A DNA stretch of 30,852 bases from CAJBIL01 sp044359525. GTDB lineage: Bacteria; Pseudomonadota; Gammaproteobacteria; Burkholderiales; Rhodocyclaceae. Shown here piece after piece: positions 18,886 through 27,218 of this stretch (the first letter of the stretch is position 1; each line of letters starts with the position of its first letter). The position numbers and the translations under genes were made by a program. Location of the stretch: positions 1 through 30,852 of the forward strand of contig JBIKLY010000035.1 of assembly GCA_044359525.1 (NCBI GenBank). Reading direction: 5' to 3'. The notes below the pieces were generated by a model. It had not been told where the DNA came from and searched no databases. It saw nothing but the letters and a program-made list of their open reading frames with translations.

Positions 18886-19695
18886 TCAGTGCTTGCTGTT
18901 TTCGATCAGCGCGTAGGCCGAGTGGTTGTGGATCGATTCGAAGTTTTCGGATTCGACCACATAGGCGTCAACACGCAGTTCGGCGTTAAGACGGGCGGCA
19001 ACGTCGCGCACCATGTCTTCGACGAATTTCGGGTTGTCGTAGGCGCGTTCGGTGACGAACTTTTCATCGGGCCGCTTGAGCAGGCCGTAAAGCTCGCAGG
19101 AGGCTTCGCTTTCGACGAGTTGAACCACCTCTTCGATCCACAGGTGATCGTTGATCCTGACGCTGACGGTGACGTGTGAGCGTTGATTGTGGGCGCCACG
19201 TTCCGAGATCTTTTTCGAGCAGGGGCAGAGACTGGTCACCGGAACAACAACCTTGATCGTCGAAACGATTTCGCCATTGCAGATGTCACCGATCAGCGTC
19301 ACGTCGTAATCCATCAGGCTTTGCACGCCGGATACGGGCGCAGCCTTGTTGATGAAGTAGGGAAAATTCATCTCGATGTGGCCGCTGTGAGCTTCCAGTT
19401 TCTCGACCATGTCGCGCAGCATGGCGGGGAAGTTTTCCACCGAAATCTCGCGTTCATGGCTGTTGAGAATTTCCACGAAGCGAGACATATGCGTGCCCTT
19501 GAAATTGTGCGGCAGGCTGACATACATGTTGAACATGGCGATCGTGTGCTGCACGCCGCCGGAGCGGTCGAGCACCTTGACCGGGTGACGGATCGATTTG
19601 ATGCCGACCCGGTTGATGGCAATTTGCCGCGTATCCGTCGAGCCTTGAACGTCAGGCATGTCGGCGGGAGTTTGCGGGCTGAGCGTTGCGTTCAT
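18886..19695 (-). CDS. folE2: GTP cyclohydrolase FolE2 (type IB)
   Basis: 269 residues. Hydrolyses GTP to dihydroneopterin triphosphate, the first step toward folate and, in some organisms, queuosine. The family is unrelated in sequence to zinc-dependent FolE. The expected features are present: IAINRVGIKSIRHPV near the N-terminus, the metal-ligand cysteine region SLCPCSKKISERGAHNQR (about 156-173) and a conserved glutamate-containing EASCELYGLLKRPDEK. The start ATG overlaps the dxs stop (ATGA), with AGGA upstream inside dxs. Whether another folE copy exists elsewhere cannot be seen. The queG gene at 29908 would use a pathway beginning with this enzyme or FolE. Confidence 0.95.
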   Translation of the reverse strand: MNATLSPQTPADMPDVQGSTDTRQIAINRVGIKSIRHPVKVLDRSGGVQHTIAMFNMYVSLPHNFKGTHMSRFVEILNSHEREISVENFPAMLRDMVEKLEAHSGHIEMNFPYFINKAAPVSGVQSLMDYDVTLIGDICNGEIVSTIKVVVPVTSLCPCSKKISERGAHNQRSHVTVSVRINDHLWIEEVVQLVESEASCELYGLLKRPDEKFVTERAYDNPKFVEDMVRDVAARLNAELRVDAYVVESENFESIHNHSAYALIENSKH

Positions 19696-21569
19696 TGCGG
19701 TTCCTGTGGGTTGTCTGGCTGTTCGCCAAAGGCGCGTACTGAGCGGACAATGCCGTCTCGATCGAGGCCCAGTTCAGCGAGCAGTATCGCTTGATCGCCG
19801 TGATCGATGAAGCGGTCGGGTAGGCCGAGGCGCAAAAATTTTACGGTGCTGCCGATTTCCTCAAGGACGCGGGCGACTTCTGAGCCGGCGCCGCCAATGA
19901 CAGCATTCTCTTCGACGCTGACCAGAACGGAATGTTCCCCGGCCAACTCAATAATCAGCTGGCGATCGATTGGCTTGACGAAGCGCATGTTGGCGACCGT
20001 TGCGTCGAGTGCTTCGGCGGCGGCCAGGGCTGGTGTGAGCATGCTGCCGAAAGCAAGCAGGGCGATCTTCCGGCCGCGGCGACGGATCTCGCCTTTGCCA
20101 AGCGGCAGGCCGGTCAGTTCCTTTTCAACGGCGACACCCGGACCCGAGCCCCGCGGGTAACGTACGGCGCTCGGCCCGTCGATCCGGTAGGCGGTGCTCA
20201 GCATTTTGCGGCACTCGTTTTCGTCGGACGGCGTCATCACCACCATGTTCGGGATGCAGGTCAGGAAGGAGATGTCGAAGGTGCCGTGGTGCGTCGGGCC
20301 ATCGGCGCCTACCAGACCGCCACGGTCGAGCGCGAAGACGACCGGCAGGTTCTGCAGTGCAACGTCATGGACCAGTTGATCATAGCCGCGTTGCAGAAAA
20401 GTCGAGTAGATCGCGAGGACCGGCCGCATGCCTTCACAAGCGAGGCCGGCAGCGAAGGTGACGGCATGTTGTTCGGCAATCCCGACATCAAAATAGCGCT
20501 CCGGGTAAAGTTCGGCAAAGCGCATCAGACCTGAACCCTCACCCATTGCCGGTGTGATGCCGACAAGTTTTGGATCGGCAGCCGCCATGTCGCACAGCCA
20601 GTCGCCAAAAATCTGCGTATAGCTCGGTTTACCGCCGCTTTTCCCGCCCTTGATGCCGACCTCGGGCTGAAATTTAGAGACGCCGTGGTAAAGGATCGGG
20701 TCGGCCTCGGCCAGCTTGTAGCCCTGCCCTTTTTTGGTGATGACGTGCAGGAACTGCGGGCCTTTCAGCCTTTTGATGTTCTGTAGTGTAGGGATTAGCG
20801 AGTCGAGGTCATGCCCGTCAATCGGGCCGATATAGTTGAAGCCAAGTTCTTCGAACAGAGTGCCCGGTGTCAGCATGCCTTTGACGTGCTCTTCGACACG
20901 GTTGGCGAACTCAAGCAGTGATGGCGCAACGCCCAGTACCTTTTCGCCCGCCTTGCGCGCCGCATTGAAGGTGCTGCCGGAAAAAAGACGGGCAAGATAT
21001 TTGTTCAGCGCCCCGACCGGGGGCGAGATTGACATGTCGTTGTCGTTGAGAATGACGAGCATGTCGGCGTCGGCTACGCCGGCATTGTTCAGTGCTTCAA
21101 AGGCCTGTCCGGCGGACATTGCGCCGTCGCCAATAATGGCGACTGATTTGCGTGTTTCTCCCCGGATTTTGTTGGCCAGCGCCATGCCCAGCGCAGCAGA
21201 AATCGACGTCGACGAGTGGCCGACCCCGAAGGTGTCGTGCGGGCTTTCACTGCGTTTCGGAAATCCCGAGACGCCGCCGTACATACGGAGCTTGGCCATT
21301 CCGGCGCGGCGGCCGGTAAGTACTTTGTGCGCATAGGTCTGGTGGCCGACGTCCCATACCAGGCGGTCATCCGGTGTGTCAAACACGTAGTGGAGTGCAA
21401 CCGTCAATTCAACGGTGCCGAGGTTGGATGAGAGGTGTCCGCCCGTTCTGGAAACCGATTCGACAAGAAAACTGCGTAACTCGTCGGCGAGTTGAGGTAG
21501 CTGACGACGTTCCAGTTTGCGCAGGTCGGCGGGATCGCTGATGTTGTCGAGCAGAGGGTAGATGGTCAT
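19692..21569 (-). CDS. dxs: 1-deoxy-D-xylulose-5-phosphate synthase
   Basis: 625 residues, full length. Thiamine-diphosphate enzyme that joins pyruvate and glyceraldehyde 3-phosphate, the entry step of the MEP isoprenoid pathway. H45 in RTGGHLSSNLG, the ThDP motif GDGAMSAGQAFEALNNAG (GDG at 147-149, then NDN 175-177) and the glutamate in DVGIAEQHAVTFAAGLA are all present. It lies 59 bases after ispA on the same strand, and its stop overlaps the folE2 start. The ribosome binding site before ATG 21569 is weak. Confidence 0.97.
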   Translation of the reverse strand: MTIYPLLDNISDPADLRKLERRQLPQLADELRSFLVESVSRTGGHLSSNLGTVELTVALHYVFDTPDDRLVWDVGHQTYAHKVLTGRRAGMAKLRMYGGVSGFPKRSESPHDTFGVGHSSTSISAALGMALANKIRGETRKSVAIIGDGAMSAGQAFEALNNAGVADADMLVILNDNDMSISPPVGALNKYLARLFSGSTFNAARKAGEKVLGVAPSLLEFANRVEEHVKGMLTPGTLFEELGFNYIGPIDGHDLDSLIPTLQNIKRLKGPQFLHVITKKGQGYKLAEADPILYHGVSKFQPEVGIKGGKSGGKPSYTQIFGDWLCDMAAADPKLVGITPAMGEGSGLMRFAELYPERYFDVGIAEQHAVTFAAGLACEGMRPVLAIYSTFLQRGYDQLVHDVALQNLPVVFALDRGGLVGADGPTHHGTFDISFLTCIPNMVVMTPSDENECRKMLSTAYRIDGPSAVRYPRGSGPGVAVEKELTGLPLGKGEIRRRGRKIALLAFGSMLTPALAAAEALDATVANMRFVKPIDRQLIIELAGEHSVLVSVEENAVIGGAGSEVARVLEEIGSTVKFLRLGLPDRFIDHGDQAILLAELGLDRDGIVRSVRAFGEQPDNPQEPQ

Positions 21570-21628
21570 TTTTCTACTTTGTCGGGGCTGCAGTCGAGGC
21601 CTGGCCGAGGTTGGGCAAATACAGCTAA

Positions 21629-22552
21629 CTAAAATTTGCGGTGAGTAATGAAGTCGGTCAGCTCGATCAGGCGCTGGCCACGGTTGTTAAAAACAGCGAG
21701 TGCTTCAAGTGCCTGTGTTCTGAGCTGGCCTGCGAATTCACGGGCGCGCTCAAGGCCTAGCAGACTGACGTAGGTTGGCTTGTCAGCCGCGGCATCCTTG
21801 CCCGCCGTCTTGCCAAGTGTCACCGTGTTTGCCGTGCAGTCAAGAATGTCATCAATCACCTGAAAGAGGAGTCCGGCGCGTTTGGCAAAACGATCCAGTG
21901 CTTCACGCGACTTGTCGGGCATTGGCTCGCCGCACAAGGCGCCAAGTATGACTGCCGAGCGAACCAGCGCCCCTGTTTTGAGTGCGTGCATCAGTTCAAG
22001 TTCCGGCTGATTCAGCATTTTGCCGACCGACGCCAGATCAATCGCCTGACCGCCGGCCATGCCGCAGGAACCGCTGGCGTGGGCCAGCAGGCGAATCATT
22101 TCGATCTGTCGTGCGGCGTCACCCATCGGTGCGCGTGCAATCAGTTCGAAGGCGAGTGATTGCAGGCTGTCGCCAACCAGCAGTGCTGTCGGCTCGTCAT
22201 ACTCGATATGGCAGGTCGGTCGGCCTCGCCGCAATACGTCATCATCCATGCACGGCAGGTCGTCGTGCACCAGGGAATAGACGTGAATCAGTTCGACTGC
22301 TCCGGCGACCACTTCAAGGCGTTCCGGCCTTGCGCCGGTCAGTTCGCCGGCAGCGAAAGCGAGCAGCGGACGAATACGTTTTCCGCCGTTCAGGCTGGCG
22401 TAGCGCATTGCCTGGTGCAGACGGCCGGGGATTGCGTCAGCACCCGGCAAAAAACGTGAAAGCGCCGCTTCGACCTGGGTCTGGACGGTATTCATCCATT
22501 CGGCAAACGAGAGCGCAGGATCGGCGCTTGCCGCCATCGAAGTCTGGCTCAA
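21629..22552 (-). CDS. ispA: Farnesyl diphosphate synthase (short-chain polyprenyl synthase)
   Basis: 307 residues. Adds isopentenyl diphosphate units to make geranyl and farnesyl diphosphate. The first aspartate-rich motif is DDLPCMDDD (D97, D98, D103) and the second is DDILD (D234, D235, D238); LNGGKRIRPLL is the substrate-binding region. The start is TTG 22552-22550, overlapping the xseB stop (TTGA), with GGAG seven bases upstream in xseB. ATG 22537 is an alternative that loses five residues. It sits between xseB and dxs, the usual isoprenoid cluster. Confidence 0.95.
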   Translation of the reverse strand: MSQTSMAASADPALSFAEWMNTVQTQVEAALSRFLPGADAIPGRLHQAMRYASLNGGKRIRPLLAFAAGELTGARPERLEVVAGAVELIHVYSLVHDDLPCMDDDVLRRGRPTCHIEYDEPTALLVGDSLQSLAFELIARAPMGDAARQIEMIRLLAHASGSCGMAGGQAIDLASVGKMLNQPELELMHALKTGALVRSAVILGALCGEPMPDKSREALDRFAKRAGLLFQVIDDILDCTANTVTLGKTAGKDAAADKPTYVSLLGLERAREFAGQLRTQALEALAVFNNRGQRLIELTDFITHRKF

Positions 22553-22827
22553 CGCGGATCTCCACTGGCCGGCTCAAAATCCTGCAGGGTGCCGTTCTCA
22601 AGGGCGCGAATATTGTGTTCGGCTGCGCCAAGTTGCTGCTGGCAGTGTTTCAGCAATTCAGTCCCGCGGCGGTAGGCATCGAGCGATTCTTCAAGCGGCA
22701 GGCGGCCACCCTCCATAGTCGCGACAATCTGTTCGAGTTCAGCGAGAGCCGCTTCAAATTTCATTTCGCCGGCCGGAGACGCTGCCGTTGGGGCAGGCTG
22801 CGTCTCGGTAGTGTTGGATCGCGCCAT
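22549..22827 (-). CDS. xseB: Exodeoxyribonuclease VII small subunit
   Basis: 92 residues. Small helical subunit that, in several copies, binds XseA to form the single-strand-specific exonuclease. The core FEAALAELEQIVATMEGGRL and LEESLDAYRRGTELLKHCQQ (about 24-64) is diagnostic. The first 20 residues are Thr/Ala/Pro-rich and not conserved-looking. First gene of xseB-ispA-dxs-folE2. Confidence 0.95.
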   Translation of the reverse strand: MARSNTTETQPAPTAASPAGEMKFEAALAELEQIVATMEGGRLPLEESLDAYRRGTELLKHCQQQLGAAEHNIRALENGTLQDFEPASGDPR

Positions 22828-22852
22828 AAGAAAAACTCGAGTAAAGCCGATG

Positions 22853-22882
22853 AAAATAGCCCAGCATCGGGCTCCTGGTCAA
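22853..22882 (-). promoter_or_regulatory. Probable promoter of the xseB-ispA-dxs operon
   Basis: On the minus strand TTGACC (22882-22877) and TATTTT (22858-22853) are 18 bases apart. A short dyad, AGCCC-N6-GGGCT (22858-22873), fills most of the spacer. The leader to the xseB ATG would be about 20 bases. Confidence 0.45.
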
Positions 22883-23004
22883 ATGGGAAGGCGGCCAAAA
22901 TGCGTGCTCAAATCCCGGGGGGCCTAATTTTAGCCTCTTTTGCGAGCTCGCGGCGCTCACGACCCGAAGCCGCATTTCTGCTGCACACGGCGTGGTCAGG
23001 GATG

Positions 23005-23036
23005 TTGCATGGTCTGGTGCTTGCCATGCAATTTTT
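23005..23036 (+). terminator. Terminator-like hairpin with no gene ahead of it
   Basis: TTGCATGG (23005-23012) pairs exactly with CCATGCAA (23024-23031) over an 11-base loop and is followed by TTTTT (23032-23036). On the plus strand nothing recognised as a gene lies between the divergent xseB gene and this hairpin, so it could end a small RNA. Confidence 0.5.
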
Positions 23037-23160
23037 CCGGATGATTTTTTCTGGGTTCCCTGATCATTGCGAGCGGTATTGTTGCGGCCTGCTTTTTCCG
23101 CGTCAATCCGGCCGAACAAGACTAGTGATAAACTGAAAAAGTGAATAACCGGAGCTAATA

Positions 23161-23520
23161 ATGATTGTCACAGACCACCAGCCAAACCGCGTCGATGTCA
23201 CCGTTTTCGGTGAGTTTTCCTTGGCGGACTACAAAGAGTTCGAACAGCTTGTTAATTTTAAAGTGAAGTTCGAGGGGCCCGTCGATCTCTATTTCGATTT
23301 GCGCCAGATGGCTGACTTTACCCTTGATGTGGCATGGGAGGAGCTGGTTTTTTCCCGCTCACATGCGAACGATTTCAACCGTATCGCTGTGCTGACCGAT
23401 AGCCAGTGGGTGACTTGGAGCGCATGGCTTTCCCAGATTTTTGTGCGTGCCGAGATGCGGGTTTTTGATGATGAAGTGGAAGCGAGATCGTGGCTGTCAG
23501 GTGCTGAGGGGCGTGCGTAA
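23161..23520 (+). CDS. SpoIIAA-like/STAS-type small protein
   Basis: 119 residues, soluble. The pattern of short beta strands and helices, with VDLYFDLRQMADFTLDVAWEE and NRIAVLTDSQWVTWSAWLSQ, matches the SpoIIAA-like family (formerly DUF3478), which has a STAS fold. A general role in binding hydrophobic ligands or partners has been proposed; no specific function is known. The start ATG follows GGAG by six bases. The rhodanese gene begins two bases after its stop, so the two are co-transcribed. Confidence 0.85.
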   Translation: MIVTDHQPNRVDVTVFGEFSLADYKEFEQLVNFKVKFEGPVDLYFDLRQMADFTLDVAWEELVFSRSHANDFNRIAVLTDSQWVTWSAWLSQIFVRAEMRVFDDEVEARSWLSGAEGRA

Positions 23521-23522
23521 GC

Positions 23523-24362
23523 ATGCGCTATGGGACGCTGATCGACTGTGCAACGCTTGCCGCGCATCTGGATGATGCCGACTGGCGGGTAGTCGATTGT
23601 CGGCATCAGCTTACAGACCCGCAAGCGGGTGAATCGGCGTACTCGAAAGGGCACCTGCCGGGGGCGGTGTTTTTCCATCTGGACCGCGATTTATCAAGCC
23701 CGATGAACGGCCGCAATGGCCGGCATCCCTGGCCAGACCCTTTGGTATTGGCGCAAAAGCTCGGTGCTGCCGGCATTGCCAATACCACTCAGGTGGTGGT
23801 TTATGACGATGCGGGCGGAATGATTGCCAGCCGTTTGTGGTGGCTGCTGCGCTGGCTTGGACATGACTGCGTAGCGCTGCTGGATGGCGGTGTCAATCAG
23901 TGGCTCAGGGAAGGTCGGCCGCTGTCGACTGCGGTACCGGAGAGTGCTCCGGTCGTTTTTGAGGCAATGGTTCAGGATTGCATTGTCGGGACAGCGCTTG
24001 TCGAGAGTAATCTTGCGAGCGGTGCACTGTGTGTCGTGGACGCCCGCAGCCCGGACCGGTTTCGTGGCGAGAATGAAACGCTCGATCCGGCCGGCGGCCA
24101 TATTCCCGGGGCGCGCAACCGCTTCTTTCGCGACAACCTCGATGCCGACGGAATTTTCCGGCCGGCTGCCGAGTTGCGCCGGGAGTTTCTTTCCTTGCTG
24201 GACGGCGCCGAGCCGAAGCATACGGTGATGCAGTGCGGTTCGGGTGTTTCGGCCTGCCACAATCTCATTGCCATGGAAGTCGCCGGCTTACCGGGGGCGC
24301 GCTTGTATGCCGGGTCGTGGAGCGAGTGGTGTAGCGATCCTGCGCGGCCGGTTGCGCTCTGA
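23523..24362 (+). CDS. Two-domain rhodanese (3-mercaptopyruvate sulfurtransferase-like)
   Basis: 279 residues, two rhodanese domains: an inactive N-terminal one (about 5-135, with SAYSKGHLPGAVFF and VVVYDDAGG) and a catalytic C-terminal one (about 155-279). The active cysteine is C238 in QCGSGVSACHN. The CGSG(V/I)(S/T)A loop is the form usual in 3-mercaptopyruvate sulfurtransferases (SseA-like), while thiosulfate-specific enzymes usually have CRxGx[R/T]. It transfers sulfane sulfur to cyanide or thiol acceptors in the cytoplasm. The gene ends exactly where the convergent TetR gene ends. Confidence 0.93.
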   Translation: MRYGTLIDCATLAAHLDDADWRVVDCRHQLTDPQAGESAYSKGHLPGAVFFHLDRDLSSPMNGRNGRHPWPDPLVLAQKLGAAGIANTTQVVVYDDAGGMIASRLWWLLRWLGHDCVALLDGGVNQWLREGRPLSTAVPESAPVVFEAMVQDCIVGTALVESNLASGALCVVDARSPDRFRGENETLDPAGGHIPGARNRFFRDNLDADGIFRPAAELRREFLSLLDGAEPKHTVMQCGSGVSACHNLIAMEVAGLPGARLYAGSWSEWCSDPARPVAL

Positions 24363-25001
24363 TTATCTGCTGCGCTGTGTGTCGTTGCCCCGTTTGTCGA
24401 GTTCTCCTTGTCGTAAGGTGAGGATCATTTCGAGTGCTTGATCGGCCAGCTCGTCGAGCGATAGCGGGCCATTGCGGCGATACCACTGGGTCGTCCAGTT
24501 CAGCATGCCGAAAAGGTAAAGCCGGACGGGTGATGCGGCACGGGGGATTTTTCCCAAGTGGTGCAGTTCGTCAAGTGTCGTTTGCCAGGGGATCTGATAG
24601 CGGTCGAATGCCGCGGCAATTTCCGCGCGTGCCGGTGCGTCGAGCGAGCGCGATTCGTTGAGCAGCATCGGTGCGTGGCATTCCCCCTCAAGCAGGTTGC
24701 CGAGGTGCGTGCGGATCAGTACGCGTAATCGCTGCACCGGGTCGTCGATACCTGTAATGGCTTTTTGTATGCGTGCGTCGCCGCTCTCCAGCCCCTCGAT
24801 CATCACTGCCTTGAGCAGATCCTGCTTGCTGCGGAAATGATAGAACGGGCTGCCTGAGCGCATGCCGACCGCCTCGGCAATGTCACGGGTAGTCGTTGCC
24901 GCAAAGCCTTTTTCGACGAACAGGTTTGCTGCTGCACGCAACAGTTCTTCGCGGCGATTGGCCTCGGTTACGGCGGTAAGTGGCTTTCTGCCTCCGGCCA
25001 T
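24363..25001 (-). CDS. TetR-family regulator, probably of the fadH-like gene
   Basis: 212 residues from ATG 25001-24999. The N-terminal helix-turn-helix domain is clear (about 14-62: RREELLRAAANLFVEKGFAA, then TRDIAEAVGMRSGSPFYHF). The C-terminal ligand domain carries no motif I can assign. It starts four bases after the stop of the reductase gene on the same strand, so the pair forms an operon. Such TetR proteins often sense acyl-CoA or fatty acid intermediates and repress their own operon. A 26-base dyad upstream of the operon is a good operator candidate. The frame extends 28 codons upstream into the reductase gene; that extension is rejected because it lacks family character. Confidence 0.9.
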   Translation of the reverse strand: MAGGRKPLTAVTEANRREELLRAAANLFVEKGFAATTTRDIAEAVGMRSGSPFYHFRSKQDLLKAVMIEGLESGDARIQKAITGIDDPVQRLRVLIRTHLGNLLEGECHAPMLLNESRSLDAPARAEIAAAFDRYQIPWQTTLDELHHLGKIPRAASPVRLYLFGMLNWTTQWYRRNGPLSLDELADQALEMILTLRQGELDKRGNDTQRSR

Positions 25002-25005
25002 CGGC

Positions 25006-27030
25006 TTAGAGCGCTGCCGCGACGCGCGTGCCCTGATCAATCGCCCGCTTGGCATCGAGTTCGGTGGCGACGTCTGCGCCGCCAATCAGCGACAGCGGAA
25101 CATCGGCTGCGCGCAGCCCGGCTTCAAGCTCGCGGCGCGGTTCCTGCCCGGCGCAAATGACGATGGTGTCGACCGGCAGGCATTGACTCTTGCCGCCGAC
25201 GCTGATGTGCAGTCCGGCGTCGTCGATTCGCTCGTAACTCACACCGGAGAGCATGGCGACGCCGCGCTTCTTGAGCAGCGTGCGACGAATCCAGCCGGTC
25301 GTCTTGGCCAATCCATCGCCAACCTTGGATGTCTTGCGTTGCAGCAGCCACACCTGGCGTGGCGAGGCGTCATCATGCGGCGCCTTGAGTCCGCCACGCG
25401 CCTTGAACTCGGTGTCGATCCCCCATTCGGACTGGAAGCGGACCAGCTCATCCTTGCCGTCGTGCGCGTGCGTCAGGAACTCGCCAACGTCAAAGCCGAT
25501 ACCACCGGCGCCGATCACGGCAACGCGCGCACCGGCCTCCTTGCGCCCTTCGATCAGGTCGATATAGGAGATGACCTTGCTGTGTTCGACTCCGGGAATT
25601 TCCAGCTTGCGCGGAACGATGCCGGTGGCGAGCACGACATGCTCGAAACCTGCCTGTGCCAGTTCATTGGCCTCAACGCGTTGACCGAGTTTTAGCGTCA
25701 CGCCAAGCTTCTGTAGACGGCGGTTGAAGTAGCGCAGCGTCTCGTTGAATTCTTCCTTGCCGGGGATGCGGCGTGCGATGTTGAATTGCCCGCCGATAAT
25801 CGGTGCCGCGTCGAACAGGGTGACCTGGTGACCACGTTCAGCCGCCGTGGTGGCGCACGCCATGCCGGCCGGCCCGGCGCCGACGACGGCGATTTTCTTC
25901 GGCGTAGCGGTCTTCTCGATCAGCAACTCGGTTTCATGGCAGGCACGCGGATTGACCAGGCAGGAAGTCAGCTTGCCCTCGAAAATCTGGTCGAGACAGG
26001 CCTGATTGCAGGCGATGCAGGTGTTGATTTCGTCGCCGCGTCCTTCGGCGGCCTTGTTGACGAAATCGGCATCCGCAAGGAAGGGGCGGGCCATTGACAC
26101 CATGTCGGCGCAGCCCGACGCGAGTACTTCCTCGGCGACCTCCGGCGTATTGATGCGGTTGGTGGTGATCAGCGGAATTTTTACCTCGCCCATCATGCGC
26201 TTGGTGACCCAGGTGAAGGCGGCGCGCGGCACCATCGTGGCGATCGTTGGGATGCGCGCTTCGTGCCAGCCGATACCGGTGTTGATGATCGTTGCGCCAG
26301 CTGCCTCGACGGCTTTGGCCAGCGCGACGATTTCTTCCCAGGTGCTGCCGCCTTCAACGAGATCGAGCATCGACAGGCGGTAAATGATGATGAAGTTCGG
26401 CCCGCTGGCGGCGCGAACACGGCGCACGGTTTCGGTGGCAAAACGGATGCGGTTCTCGAAACTGCCGCCCCATTGATCATTGCGAAAATTTGTCTGCTGC
26501 GCGATGAACTGGTTGATCAGATAGCCTTCCGAGCCCATCACCTCGACCCCGTCGTAGCCGGCAAATTGCGCCAGCCTGGCGCACTCGGCGTAGTCGTCGA
26601 TGGTCTGTTCGATCTCTTCGGCGCTCAACTCGCGCGGGCGCACTGGCGAGATCGGCGCTTGCACGGCGGAGGGTGCCACGGCGCCGCGATGATAGGCGTA
26701 GCGGCCGGTGTGCAGGATCTGCAGGGCGATCTTGCCGCCCTCCTTGTGCACGGCGTCGGTGACCTTGCGGTGCTTTTCGGCATGCGCCTCGTCTTCCAGC
26801 GCGGCAGCACCGGCGCCGACCACCCCTTCCTGATTGGGGCCGATGCCGCCGGTGACGATCAGCCCGACACCGCCTCGGGCACGTTCGGCGTAGAAGGCGG
26901 CAAGGCGGCTGAAGCCTTTCGGCGCTTCTTCCAGACCGGTATGCATCGAGCCCATCAGGACGCGGTTTTTCAGCGTTGTGAAACCGAGGTCGAGCGGGGC
27001 GAGCAGGTGCGGGTAGGCATTATTGGCCAT
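25006..27030 (-). CDS. fadH: NADPH-dependent 2,4-dienoyl-CoA reductase
   Basis: 674 residues, very close to E. coli FadH. Reduces 2,4-dienoyl-CoA to 3-enoyl-CoA in the breakdown of unsaturated fatty acids. The N-terminal Old Yellow Enzyme TIM barrel binds FMN and carries the catalytic-type Y170 (GSEGYLINQF) and H256 (GIGWHEARIP). The 4Fe-4S cysteines are C338, C341, C345 and C357. The C-terminal half binds FAD (VVGAGPAGMAC, about 382-392) and NADPH (VIGAGGIGFDVGEF). GGAGA lies eight bases before the ATG. It is followed by a tetR gene. Some homologues with the same fold act on other enoate substrates, but overall length and motifs favour FadH. Confidence 0.95.
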   Translation of the reverse strand: MANNAYPHLLAPLDLGFTTLKNRVLMGSMHTGLEEAPKGFSRLAAFYAERARGGVGLIVTGGIGPNQEGVVGAGAAALEDEAHAEKHRKVTDAVHKEGGKIALQILHTGRYAYHRGAVAPSAVQAPISPVRPRELSAEEIEQTIDDYAECARLAQFAGYDGVEVMGSEGYLINQFIAQQTNFRNDQWGGSFENRIRFATETVRRVRAASGPNFIIIYRLSMLDLVEGGSTWEEIVALAKAVEAAGATIINTGIGWHEARIPTIATMVPRAAFTWVTKRMMGEVKIPLITTNRINTPEVAEEVLASGCADMVSMARPFLADADFVNKAAEGRGDEINTCIACNQACLDQIFEGKLTSCLVNPRACHETELLIEKTATPKKIAVVGAGPAGMACATTAAERGHQVTLFDAAPIIGGQFNIARRIPGKEEFNETLRYFNRRLQKLGVTLKLGQRVEANELAQAGFEHVVLATGIVPRKLEIPGVEHSKVISYIDLIEGRKEAGARVAVIGAGGIGFDVGEFLTHAHDGKDELVRFQSEWGIDTEFKARGGLKAPHDDASPRQVWLLQRKTSKVGDGLAKTTGWIRRTLLKKRGVAMLSGVSYERIDDAGLHISVGGKSQCLPVDTIVICAGQEPRRELEAGLRAADVPLSLIGGADVATELDAKRAIDQGTRVAAAL

Positions 27031-27082
27031 GGTGACGGTCTCCGGAGTGTCGTTTTGGTGGCAACGATCATTGATTAATAAT

Positions 27083-27108
27083 TAAGCAAGCAAGCGCTTG
27101 GTTGATTA
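27083..27108. promoter_or_regulatory. Probable TetR operator upstream of fadH
   Basis: The two 13-base halves TAAGCAAGCAAGC and GCTTGGTTGATTA form an inverted repeat with 11 of 13 positions matching. The centre, CAAGCGCTTG, is perfectly palindromic. It lies about 53-78 bases upstream of the fadH ATG, where a promoter should be; the surroundings are AT-rich. Long, near-perfect dyads are the usual TetR binding sites. Confidence 0.65.
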
Positions 27109-27165
27109 TTCTGCAGCGGCCGGTAAATTGCAAGCAGATCAGCCGTGTGATGGTTTCTGCGGGCG

Positions 27166-27198
27166 AAAAAAAGGAAGCAGACTATCGCCTGCCTCCTT
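27166..27198 (-). terminator. Intrinsic terminator of the DUF1631 gene
   Basis: Read on the minus strand, AAGGAGGCAG (27198-27189) and CTGCTTCCTT (27180-27171) pair over an eight-base loop with one G-T pair, followed by a run of seven T (27172-27166). It starts 20 bases after the DUF1631 stop and separates it from the fadH promoter. Confidence 0.85.
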
Positions 27199-27218
27199 CC
27201 TGATGATGAATTTACGGG

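Larger units (their letters stand above)
22828..23160. other. 333-base divergent intergenic region
   Basis: It contains the xseB promoter near its left end and the terminator-like hairpin at 23005-23036. The right end carries the ribosome binding site (GGAG, six bases before ATG 23161) of the SpoIIAA-like gene. Short open frames cross it on both strands, but none has a binding site, a recognisable family pattern or a sensible start. No RNA family was recognised. Confidence 0.5.

Noticed and set aside
22754..23119. Upstream extension of open frame on the minus strand across the xseB promoter
   Set aside because: Out of frame with xseB, no family pattern, and it overlaps the likely promoter.
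21982..23136. Long plus-strand frame opposite ispA and xseB running into the intergenic gap
   Set aside because: Mostly antisense to certain genes; the final part (about 78 codons from an ATG near 22900) has no binding site or recognisable sequence.
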